Shown: positions 1 through 4,949 of the stretch, piece after piece | How the letters are laid out: each line of letters starts with the position of its first letter | Position numbering within the stretch: position 1 is the stretch's first letter | DNA from: Geopsychrobacter sp. | Lineage (GTDB): Bacteria > Desulfobacterota > Desulfuromonadia > Desulfuromonadales > Geopsychrobacteraceae | DNA: 5,516 nt | Reading direction: 5' to 3' | Assembly (NCBI GenBank): GCA_030620915.1 | Contig: JAUXIR010000139.1 | Coordinates: forward strand, 1 to 5,516 | The notes under the pieces: generated by a model | What the model saw: the letters and a program-made list of their open reading frames with translations, nothing else | Database searches by the model: none | Told to the model about the DNA's origin: nothing | Made by a program: the position numbers and the translations under genes

Positions 1-1
1 A

Positions 2-220
2 TTGATCCTGGCCGATGAGCCGACCGGTAGCCTCGATATCGCCACCAGTCGCGAAATCATGGATCTATTCAAGCAGCTGAACGAAGAGGGCCAGACGATC
101 ATCATGGTGACTCATAATGATGAAAACCGTCCATATTTCGACCGGACGGTCGTCTTGCGCGATGGCCTGATCGACTCTGACAGTGCCCGCATTCCGAAAG
201 CAGTCCCGCAGGCCGGATAG
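2..220 (+). CDS. ABC transporter ATP-binding protein, LolD/MacB type (3' end only)
   Basis: This is the C-terminal 72 residues of an ABC ATPase; the 5' part lies outside the window, and position 1 belongs to the preceding codon. The fragment opens on the Walker B motif (LILADEPTG, with Asp5 and catalytic Glu6 of the visible piece), followed by the D-loop (SLD, residues 10-12) and the H-loop histidine (MVTHN, His38). It ends in the usual short strand VVLRDGLI. The 'ADEPTG(S/A)LD' wording with 'VTH' and 'RDG.I' is typical of the LolD/MacB/FtsE group, which energises lipoprotein release, efflux or cell-envelope processes at the inner membrane. The Walker A and signature motifs and the permease partner are not visible, so the substrate cannot be named. 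Two small membrane proteins follow after 8 nt in the same direction, so it is probably an upstream member of their operon. The family call is secure; the subfamily is a guess. Confidence 0.9.
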   Translation: MILADEPTGSLDIATSREIMDLFKQLNEEGQTIIMVTHNDENRPYFDRTVVLRDGLIDSDSARIPKAVPQAG

Positions 221-228
221 GGGAGACA

Positions 229-483
229 ATGATTTTCCTGCTACTGATTAGTCTGGCCTTCCTGTTATTGATGATTCAGGATGAGCTCAACGGTTCGGTC
301 GTTGAAGAACCGTTAACCGCATCTTGCCCAGGTTGCGTGAAAGAGATTTCACTCGACTGGATGGTCTGCCCGCACTGTCTGCAGCGCTTGCGAGAAAGCT
401 GTCCTGCCTGTCAGAAACGCAAATTGATCAGTCACGGTTTTTGTCCATCCTGTGGATGTGGTGCTCAGGGGGTGATGGGGTGA
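229..483 (+). CDS. Small membrane-anchored double zinc-ribbon protein
   Basis: The product is 84 residues. Residues 1-16 form one strongly hydrophobic segment (MIFLLLISLAFLLLMI), probably a membrane anchor. Residues 33-75 carry four CxxC knuckles: C33/C36, C47/C50, C58/C61 and C72/C75, three of them with proline after the first cysteine (CPGC, CPHC, CPAC, CPSC), the layout of a DZANK-type double zinc ribbon. Such modules bind two zinc ions and usually mediate protein or nucleic-acid contacts; no enzyme function is implied. An extra Cys77 follows the last knuckle. The ATG at 229 is supported by an AGGGGA ribosome-binding site at 219-224, which overlaps the stop codon of the ABC gene. The 3' end overlaps the next gene by 4 nt (GTGA), suggesting translational coupling. 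Function is unknown; from its position it may regulate or assemble with the ABC transporter (inference). Confidence 0.8.
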   Translation: MIFLLLISLAFLLLMIQDELNGSVVEEPLTASCPGCVKEISLDWMVCPHCLQRLRESCPACQKRKLISHGFCPSCGCGAQGVMG

Positions 484-773
484 AAAAGCGCTATCTGGTA
501 CTTCTGTTCCTTGCCTCTGTCGGGCTGGGTCTCTTCTTTTACAATTACTGGAGTTACTCCTGTGGCCGCTGTAACGCTGAATCTTTATGGGCGATCAGCT
601 TTCCGGCCGGGATCCTGATCGCGACAAATCTGCTGGCGCTAGCCACGTTATTGCTTGTGAAACTACGCCAGCGGAGAAGCCTGGACCCACTTCTGTGCGG
701 TTGCGGGTTGCGCCTTCAATCTGACTGGCAATTCTGCCCCGGCTGCGGACAGCTGCGCCTTCAACCTGTGTAG
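480..773 (+). CDS. Small two-TM protein with C-terminal zinc ribbon
   Basis: I place the start at GTG 480, which overlaps the stop of the preceding gene (GTGA) and has an AGGGGG ribosome-binding site at 468-473. The open frame continues upstream to 324, but only as a shadow of the preceding gene. The product is 97 residues: a basic start (VKKR), a hydrophobic segment at about 5-22, a short loop containing C28-G-R-C31, a second hydrophobic segment at about 42-60, a basic patch (KLRQRR, 61-66), then C73/C75 and C86/C89 forming a compact zinc ribbon (CGCG...CPGCG). By the positive-inside rule both ends lie in the cytoplasm and the CGRC motif faces the periplasm. No known family was recognised. 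With its overlapping neighbour it looks like a two-subunit accessory unit of the ABC transporter operon (inference). Confidence 0.75.
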   Translation: MKKRYLVLLFLASVGLGLFFYNYWSYSCGRCNAESLWAISFPAGILIATNLLALATLLLVKLRQRRSLDPLLCGCGLRLQSDWQFCPGCGQLRLQPV

Positions 774-820
774 CAAAAATCCATAGCGAAACTTTGCATG
801 CCTTTCGGATCCGATATGGC

Positions 821-826
821 TATAAT
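821..826 (+). promoter_or_regulatory. Likely -10 box for the secreted-protein gene at 855
   Basis: A perfect TATAAT hexamer lies 29 nt before the start codon, in the gap between two genes. No good -35 sits at 17 bp spacing: the best candidate, TTGCAT at 794-799, is 21 bp away. A TG lies just upstream but one base off the extended -10 position. It would give the gene at 855 its own transcript, separate from the zinc-ribbon operon. No terminator is visible between 773 and 855, so read-through is also possible. Confidence 0.5.
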
Positions 827-854
827 GGCCGAATCTGATTTTCGGGAGGTTTTT

Positions 855-1340
855 ATGCGTCTGCTTATCGCCACTCTGCTTTTATTTAACCCCGCTTTAG
901 CCCATACGGCCGATATCGTCGACCTTGGACAACTTCAGCTCGTGACCGAGCCTTTCAACGCACCGGCCTCGATCAGCGATCTTGGTCGGGATGTGCGTCG
1001 TGGGGTAGAGGCTCAGGTGCAACTTGAGCCTCAGCCGCTTCTCGATATCAGTGAACCGCTTGATGGGAATTTGCGGCATTTTCTGATTTCGGTTTTTTTT
1101 ATTGAAACAAAGACTGGCCAGGAGTTGCTTGAAGGGCAGGTCGCGGCGCGAATATTTACCCCGGATAAGCGCATTGCGAAAACTGTTCGACTTGAACCCC
1201 GGGAGTTTCAGTGGTCCGGCGTGCTGGTCTTGCCGTCCGAAGGGGAGACGATGATCAAGATCGGTACTAAGCTGGCCGACGGGAAAAAACGGATCTATCG
1301 CTTCTTCTATAATCAACAACCGGTTGTGCAAATGCAGTAA
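855..1340 (+). CDS. Secreted protein of unknown function, probable beta-sandwich
   Basis: The frame is open from 798, but the ATG at 855 has an excellent GGGAGGT ribosome-binding site at 844-850 and begins a textbook signal peptide: Met-Arg, a hydrophobic core (LLIATLLLF), then Ala14-Leu15-Ala16 as the likely signal peptidase I site. The precursor is 161 residues. The mature part has alternating hydrophobic/polar strands, an acidic first half, and a C-terminal stretch (roughly 77-155) with the run FLISVFFIETKTGQ, then GQVAARIFTPDKR, and ending in KIGTKLADGKKRIYRFFY. That pattern recalls small Ig-like or YtkA/FixH-type periplasmic domains, but I cannot assign it to a family. There are no cysteines and no second membrane segment, so it is likely free in the periplasm or exported. 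It is convergent with bioD and not obviously linked to biotin. Confidence 0.8.
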   Translation: MRLLIATLLLFNPALAHTADIVDLGQLQLVTEPFNAPASISDLGRDVRRGVEAQVQLEPQPLLDISEPLDGNLRHFLISVFFIETKTGQELLEGQVAARIFTPDKRIAKTVRLEPREFQWSGVLVLPSEGETMIKIGTKLADGKKRIYRFFYNQQPVVQMQ

Positions 1341-1427
1341 GAGGCAATCCCGGCGGAGTAGATCAGGCCAGGCCTTCATCGGCACGTCTTGACAGCAACC
1401 AAAATGTCTCGGCATTACGCGTCAGGA

Positions 1428-2165
1428 TTAACCGCATGGGCCACTAGGCAGATACTTCTTTAATAGTGGCCAACTGGGTAAGGTCGGCAGAATCCGGGCA
1501 ATTTGTCCGATCATCTCATGAGGGTCACCTTCAACCTCAGGGATGACCGCCAGTAATTCTTCTATCGTCAGTGATGCCAGGTCATGCGGGGCAGACTTCT
1601 CCGCGATGCTGGGGAGAGTAGGCATTCGATTCAGAATATAGCCTGCGACCTCTATCTCCAGATAACGTGCCGCCAGCAGGGTGAGCAGGCTGTGGTTGAT
1701 GGTGCCGAGTTGCGCATCGGCAACAACCAGCAGCGGCAGGCCAATATCCTTAGCTAGGTCAGAAATCAGAAATCCACCGGCAATCGGCACCATCAGACCA
1801 CCGGCTCCCTCAATCAGGGTGAACTGATGTTGCTCAACCAATCTCTTGGAATTGAGAACGAGATCGCTGTAATCGACGGGTTTTTTTTCGAATCGCGAAG
1901 CCGTCGCCGGGGCTGCGGCGCTCTTGAAACGATAGGGGCAGGTTGATTCGAGGGAATCAGTGCTTGCTGCCGCCCAACGTAACAATTCGCCGTCGTCCCC
2001 AGCCTTGCTCAGATCTTCAACGCCGCTCTCGAGCGGCTTCATGACTCCGACATCGATACCAGATTTGCGCAGATGCATGGCCAGGGCGGCAGTGAAAATC
2101 GTTTTGCCAACAGCGGTACCGGTCCCTGTGATGAAAAGACCTTGTGGTTCAGCTGTGGCAGGCAT
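1428..2165 (-). CDS. bioD: ATP-dependent dethiobiotin synthetase BioD
   Basis: The product is 245 residues, slightly longer than typical BioD (about 225-240). It catalyses closure of the ureido ring of 7,8-diaminononanoate with CO2 and ATP to give dethiobiotin, the penultimate step of biotin synthesis, in the cytoplasm. Visible motifs are the P-loop GTGTAVGKT (residues 14-22), the substrate-binding MKPLESGVE block with Lys43, and EGAGGLMVP (119-127), which carries the conserved acidic residue and the Gly-Gly turn characteristic of BioD; downstream, LPLLVVADAQLGTINHSLLT is the usual nucleotide-fold strand and loop. The ATG at 2165 is chosen because a GAGGTGA ribosome-binding site lies at 2178-2172 inside the end of bioB. 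The gene overlaps bioB by 17 nt, so the two are co-transcribed and probably translationally coupled. No bioA, bioF or bioC is in the window. The downstream neighbour is convergent and no clear terminator separates them. Confidence 0.96.
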   Translation of the reverse strand: MPATAEPQGLFITGTGTAVGKTIFTAALAMHLRKSGIDVGVMKPLESGVEDLSKAGDDGELLRWAAASTDSLESTCPYRFKSAAAPATASRFEKKPVDYSDLVLNSKRLVEQHQFTLIEGAGGLMVPIAGGFLISDLAKDIGLPLLVVADAQLGTINHSLLTLLAARYLEIEVAGYILNRMPTLPSIAEKSAPHDLASLTIEELLAVIPEVEGDPHEMIGQIARILPTLPSWPLLKKYLPSGPCG

Positions 2166-3138
2166 TGATCGTCACCTCGGCGTCTGTGAGCATCTGGAGA
2201 TCATCGGCACGAGCGCGGCCAGTGGTTGTCAGGTAATTGCCGACCATGGTCCCGCTGGCGCCCGCCATGAATATTGCCGACTGGAAATCACGCAGGTTCT
2301 TTTCACGGCCACCACAGACCGTAATCCGCTTGCCTGGCAGCAGATAACGATAAAGCGTGATAATACGCAGACAATCTATCGGCGTGAGCAGGGCATTGTT
2401 TTCAAGCGGGGTCCCGGCAATCGGATTGAGAAAATTCAGCGGCACGGAATCGACCTCCAGCTCCCTGAGTGTCAGGCCCATCTCGACGCGTTGCTCAAGG
2501 GATTCACCGAGGCCGAAGATTCCACCACAGCAGACCTGCATGCCGCTCTGTTTGGCCAATCGGACCGTGGCGACATCATCCTCATAGTCATGTGTCGTGC
2601 AGATTTCGGGAAAGAAAGAGCGGGCTGTTTCAAGGTTGTGATGATAGGTCACACAGCCTGCCTTGGCTAGGGCCGCGGCGGAGGTTTCATCGAGAATTCC
2701 AAGCGAGGCGGATGGTTCAATGGCGGTCTCACGCCCGATGCGGCCAATCGCCTCGGTTATGCGGTTGAATTCTTCCCCGGCACTGACACCGGTGCCACTG
2801 GTGACAATACCGTAACAGTGGTTCCCCTCTTTTTCGGCCTGCACCGCACCCTGAACCATCTCATCACAGGACTTCAGATCATAGATCGGAGTTTCGGTTT
2901 GATGATGTGAGGATTGCGCACAAAAAGAACAGTTCTCGGCACAGCGGCCGGACTTTGCATTGATAATCGAGCAAAGATCGATGCGATTGCCAAGGGTCTG
3001 TTCCTTGATGCTATGAGCTCCCGCCATGAATTGGGTATATTCGCTACCCTGGGCGTTGAGGATTTTCAACCCCTCGGCGGCGGTTATCGAACCACCCTCC
3101 AGGACCTTTTCGGTCATTTCAATAATAGTTTTATACAT
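2149..3138 (-). CDS. bioB: Biotin synthase BioB (radical SAM)
   Basis: The product is 329 residues, normal for the family. BioB inserts sulfur into dethiobiotin to form biotin, using S-adenosylmethionine and two iron-sulfur clusters. The radical-SAM motif CxxxCxxC is C66-C70-C73 (CAENCSFC). Against E. coli BioB as I remember it, C97 maps to C108 (HCYG), C188 to C203 (VCCGG) and R260 to R278 (GGRE), but C128 maps to Ser143 in EPSASLG, so one canonical [2Fe-2S] ligand is missing. C162, C180, C204 and C275 are additional cysteines in conserved-looking positions. The YHHNLET block (165-171) stands where E. coli has YNHNLDT. The ATG at 3138 has a strong AGGAGA ribosome-binding site at 3150-3145. 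It heads the bioB-bioD operon; the upstream operator suggests repression by biotin. The family call is certain; the auxiliary-cluster type is open. Confidence 0.97.
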   Translation of the reverse strand: MYKTIIEMTEKVLEGGSITAAEGLKILNAQGSEYTQFMAGAHSIKEQTLGNRIDLCSIINAKSGRCAENCSFCAQSSHHQTETPIYDLKSCDEMVQGAVQAEKEGNHCYGIVTSGTGVSAGEEFNRITEAIGRIGRETAIEPSASLGILDETSAAALAKAGCVTYHHNLETARSFFPEICTTHDYEDDVATVRLAKQSGMQVCCGGIFGLGESLEQRVEMGLTLRELEVDSVPLNFLNPIAGTPLENNALLTPIDCLRIITLYRYLLPGKRITVCGGREKNLRDFQSAIFMAGASGTMVGNYLTTTGRARADDLQMLTDAEVTINACHS

Positions 3139-3160
3139 TTTTTGTCTCCTTTTTTTCGGC

Positions 3161-3190
3161 AGGGTACAAGTTCATGCTGCCGTCTGTCAA
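3161..3190 (-). promoter_or_regulatory. Predicted sigma-70 promoter of bioB-bioD
   Basis: On the minus strand a perfect TTGACA -35 (3190-3185) is followed after 18 bp by TACCCT (3166-3161), a modest -10. Transcription would begin near 3154, just upstream of the AGGAGA ribosome-binding site, giving a very short leader. The -35 lies inside the left arm of the inverted repeat at 3181-3219, so a protein bound there would block the polymerase. Confidence 0.6.
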
Positions 3191-3219
3191 CCATCAGAGG
3201 GCTGGCGGGTTGACAGACG
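3181..3219. promoter_or_regulatory. BirA-type biotin operator (12-bp inverted repeat, 15-nt spacer)
   Basis: CGTCTGTCAACC (3181-3192) and its exact reverse complement GGTTGACAGACG (3208-3219) are separated by 15 nt. The arm core TGTCAACC-N15-GGTTGACA has the same architecture as known BirA operators (TTGTwAACC-N14-16-GGTTwACAA), with C/G at the variable position. It lies directly upstream of bioB and covers its -35. The predicted start sites of both flanking genes lie outside it, so it acts as DNA and not as a transcript hairpin. birA itself is not in this window. Another repressor with a similar palindrome cannot be excluded. Confidence 0.75.
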
Positions 3220-3238
3220 ACTACCATTTCTGTATCAC
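3210..3238 (+). promoter_or_regulatory. Possible second plus-strand promoter inside the operator
   Basis: The right operator arm contains TTGACA (3210-3215) facing rightwards, followed after exactly 17 bp by TATCAC (3233-3238, four of six consensus bases). It could fire towards the XRE-cupin genes and would then be occluded by the same repressor as bioB. The TTGACA may simply be part of the palindrome, so the call is tentative. Confidence 0.35.
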
Positions 3239-3253
3239 AAATCTCATATAGGG

Positions 3254-3282
3254 TTGACAAGCTGACAGTCAAATGTTAGAAC
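3254..3282 (+). promoter_or_regulatory. Predicted promoter of the XRE-cupin gene pair
   Basis: TTGACA (3254-3259) is followed after 17 bp by TAGAAC (3277-3282), which is preceded by TGT (3274-3276), so it reads as an extended -10. Transcription would begin near 3289, about 25 nt before the ATG at 3314. The -35 sits in a third copy of the operator half-site (GGGTTGACA, 3251-3259). A small palindrome TGTTAGAACA (3274-3283) covers the -10. Confidence 0.6.
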
Positions 3283-3313
3283 ACTTTTTTAAATTCAACT
3301 TGGCAGGGACGAT

Positions 3314-3874
3314 ATGGTTAAAAAACTAATTGGAAAAAAGCTGAAGAGTTCAAGGCTTAGAAGAGATAAAACGATACAGCAACTTGCGGAAAATTCGCGG
3401 GTATCGTCGAACATGATCTCGCGAATCGAACGAGGGTTAACAACGCCCTCAGTCGAGATATTGATGAAATTGGCCGATGCGCTTGGCGTCAGCCTCAGCT
3501 ATTTCGTTGAGGAGGCCGAGAAGGGTAGCACTGTTGTCTTTACCCCGGCGGGGAAGGGCGATCCGATCTTCTTCTTCGAAGATAAGCATCAAATTTTCAG
3601 CTTGACCCAGGGGTTGCGTGATCCAGGCTTCTCGGTCTTCATCGATGTGCTGGAGCCCTCCTGTGACAGCGGTGAGGGGGGGATGGTTCATACGGGCGAA
3701 GAGTTCGCTATGGTGATGGAAGGCTCACTCGATTTCACGATTGATGATGAAAAATTCCATCTTGAAGCCGGTGATTCGATTGCGTTTAAGGCTTCATTGC
3801 CGCACCGTTGGCAAAATGATAGCGGGGTGCAGGTCAAGATTCTCTGGATTGTCTCACCGCCACCCAATGTTTAG
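3314..3874 (+). CDS. XRE-family HTH/cupin transcriptional regulator, copy 1
   Basis: The product is 186 residues. Residues about 7-64 form a Cro/CI-type helix-turn-helix, with the recognition-helix stretch VSSNMISRIERG at 30-41. Residues about 105-182 form a small C-terminal cupin. Cupin motif 1 is degenerate: the HxH pair is M124-V125-H126, then E130 and G137 with correct spacing; motif 2 has G153, H164 and N168. This HTH-cupin design (PuuR/SutR-like) usually makes a dimeric regulator that binds a small ligand or metal in the cupin. The ATG at 3314 is preceded by AGGGA at 3305-3309, a rather close and weak site. The gene is divergent from bioB, shares its control region, and is followed after 47 nt by a paralogue. 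Its ligand and targets cannot be read from sequence; autoregulation or control of bioBD is possible. Confidence 0.9.
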   Translation: MVKKLIGKKLKSSRLRRDKTIQQLAENSRVSSNMISRIERGLTTPSVEILMKLADALGVSLSYFVEEAEKGSTVVFTPAGKGDPIFFFEDKHQIFSLTQGLRDPGFSVFIDVLEPSCDSGEGGMVHTGEEFAMVMEGSLDFTIDDEKFHLEAGDSIAFKASLPHRWQNDSGVQVKILWIVSPPPNV

Positions 3875-3921
3875 TCACCGCGCCTAAATTAACCGGCCAC
3901 AACTGATTTGGAGGATGCCGG

Positions 3922-4491
3922 ATGCAGATCAAGAAAATACTCGGGAAAAAACTCAAGGAAATCCGCCTGAAGCGTGACATGACAATTCAGGTTTTAGCCG
4001 AAAGATCACATGTTTCTTCAAATATGATTTCGCGGATTGAACGTGGTCTGACAATCCCATCTGTCGATATTCTGATGCGCCTGGCGATCGTTTTCGACAA
4101 AAGCATCAACTATTTTGTCGAAGATGTTTCCACTTCGCATGAAATCGTCGTGACCCGGCCGGGCGAGCGCGACAAAACGGTCTATGATGATGCCCAGCAT
4201 ACGATGCAGACGGAATCATTTACCTCCGGTTTGCGTGACCCACAGTTCATGTCTTTCTTTTGTACGATCAAGCCCGGTGGCAGCAGTGGTGAACAAAACA
4301 TGTATCACCCGGGAGATGAGCTTATCTATCTGCTTGAGGGCAAACTGCGTGTCGAAATTGTCAACGAAGTTCACCATCTCGAGGCTGGCGACAGTATAAG
4401 CTTCAAGTCACATCTCCCCCATAGATGGTTCAATGTCGGCAATGGAGAGGCCAAGGTCATCTGGACCCTTTCACCCTTTACTATCATTTAG
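3922..4491 (+). CDS. XRE-family HTH/cupin transcriptional regulator, copy 2
   Basis: The product is 189 residues and a clear paralogue of the preceding gene along its whole length, with one extra residue near the N-terminus. The HTH (about 8-65) is nearly the same: the stretch VSSNMISRIERGLT at 31-44 is identical, so both copies should read similar DNA. The cupin differs more, especially at 68-125, suggesting a different ligand or partner role. Motif 1 again has Met in place of the first histidine (M127-Y128-H129), then E133 and G140; motif 2 has G156, H167 and N171. The ATG at 3922 has a good GGAGGAT ribosome-binding site (3910-3916). The 47-nt gap from copy 1 has no terminator or obvious promoter, so the two form an operon; they may heterodimerise. 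No terminator is visible before the next gene. Confidence 0.9.
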   Translation: MQIKKILGKKLKEIRLKRDMTIQVLAERSHVSSNMISRIERGLTIPSVDILMRLAIVFDKSINYFVEDVSTSHEIVVTRPGERDKTVYDDAQHTMQTESFTSGLRDPQFMSFFCTIKPGGSSGEQNMYHPGDELIYLLEGKLRVEIVNEVHHLEAGDSISFKSHLPHRWFNVGNGEAKVIWTLSPFTII

Positions 4492-4526
4492 CCCTGATGC
4501 AACTTGCTGAAATCCATAAGGTCTTC

Positions 4527-4554
4527 TTGACAGGTTGGAAATATCGGCTATATT
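4527..4554 (+). promoter_or_regulatory. Sigma-70 promoter of the IHF/HU gene
   Basis: A perfect TTGACA (4527-4532) is followed after 16 bp by TATATT (4549-4554). Transcription would begin near 4561, about 44 nt before the ATG at 4605. It is the best-formed promoter in the window. Confidence 0.75.
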
Positions 4555-4568
4555 GTTCAAGACAATAT
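4550..4568. promoter_or_regulatory. Inverted repeat over the IHF/HU promoter, candidate operator
   Basis: ATATTGT (4550-4556) and ACAATAT (4562-4568) are perfect inverted repeats with a 5-nt spacer. They cover the -10 box and the expected start point, the classic position for a repressor. The binding protein is unknown; the XRE-cupin regulators just upstream or IHF/HU itself are candidates (inference). Confidence 0.4.
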
Positions 4569-4604
4569 TAACCTGATAAAGATTCTCTCCCCCCAGGAGG
4601 CTCT

Positions 4605-4886
4605 ATGAACAAGTCAGAACTGGTGGAAGCTCTTTCCGTTCGTGAAAATCTGACCTATAAGAAAGCTGAACAGATTGTTAATCTTGTTTTTGATTCCATG
4701 GCAGAGGCCTTGATCGAAAATGACCGGATTGAGATCCGTGGTTTCGGCAGTTTTATGGTCAAGGATTACAAGGCCTATATGGGTCGTAATCCAAAAACAG
4801 GCGAAGTCATAGAGGTCAAGCCCAAGAAATTACCATTCTTCAAGGTTGGTAAGGAGTTGCGCGAGCGGGTCAATGGCAAGAATTGA
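4605..4886 (+). CDS. IHF/HU-family nucleoid DNA-bending protein (IHF-beta-like)
   Basis: The product is 93 residues, the normal size for the family. It begins MNKSELVEAL, has the hinge RIEIRGFGSF (41-50), the DNA-intercalating arm GRNPKTG (60-66, with Pro63 at the tip) and the C-terminal helix FKVGKELRERVN (79-90). RIEIRGFGSF and GKELR.R.N resemble IHF-beta more than HU, though assigning the subunit needs a phylogeny. The protein bends DNA as a homo- or heterodimer and supports chromosome compaction, recombination and sigma-54 promoter activation. The start has a perfect AGGAGG at 4595-4600. It has its own strong promoter with an overlapping inverted repeat and is followed by a strong terminator, so it is probably a single-gene transcript, with possible read-through from the regulators upstream. 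Confidence 0.95.
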   Translation: MNKSELVEALSVRENLTYKKAEQIVNLVFDSMAEALIENDRIEIRGFGSFMVKDYKAYMGRNPKTGEVIEVKPKKLPFFKVGKELRERVNGKN

Positions 4887-4910
4887 CAAAGCCGTTAAAT
4901 TTTATTAAAT

Positions 4911-4949
4911 AAATAAGCCTGATTGTTTACAACAATCAGGCTTATTTTT
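4911..4949. terminator. Strong, probably bidirectional intrinsic terminator
   Basis: A perfect 17-bp inverted repeat (4911-4927 and 4931-4947) with a 3-nt loop (tac) forms the hairpin; its core is AAGCCTGATTGTT. A run of five T lies at 4945-4949, partly in the stem, and A/T-rich sequence flanks the other side. It begins 24 nt after the IHF/HU stop codon and should end that transcript. It would also work for transcripts entering from the right. Confidence 0.92.

Noticed and set aside
324..479. Upstream extension of the two-TM zinc-ribbon protein to ATG 324
   Set aside because: It would lie wholly inside the preceding zinc-ribbon gene in another frame; the GTG at 480 has a good ribosome-binding site and the usual overlapping stop-start.
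781..819. Weak CCATA...TATGG repeat and a GGATCC palindrome upstream of the secreted protein gene
   Set aside because: The arms are only 5 bp with a long loop, and the hexamer palindrome is common by chance; neither fits a terminator or known operator.
1365..1375. AGGCC-A-GGCCT palindrome between the convergent genes, considered as a terminator
   Set aside because: The arms leave a loop of a single base, which cannot fold as a hairpin, and no T-run follows in either direction.
897..1415. A 172-residue minus-strand open frame opposite the secreted protein gene
   Set aside because: The plus strand has a clear ribosome-binding site, signal peptide and -10 box; the minus frame shows no domain and is rich in Arg, His and Cys, as expected of a shadow.
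1960..2670. A 236-residue plus-strand open frame
   Set aside because: It lies antisense to bioD and bioB, which carry full catalytic motifs. Its translation is arginine/proline-rich low-information sequence without a motif or ribosome-binding site.
3139..3313. Considered a riboswitch or attenuator for bioB
   Set aside because: The inverted repeat lies upstream of the predicted bioB transcription start, so it would not be transcribed into the leader, and the leader itself is only about 15 nt.
3139..3313. Considered a BioR-type (GntR) biotin operator
   Set aside because: No TTATCTATAA-like site is present; the palindrome has BirA-type arms and spacing instead.
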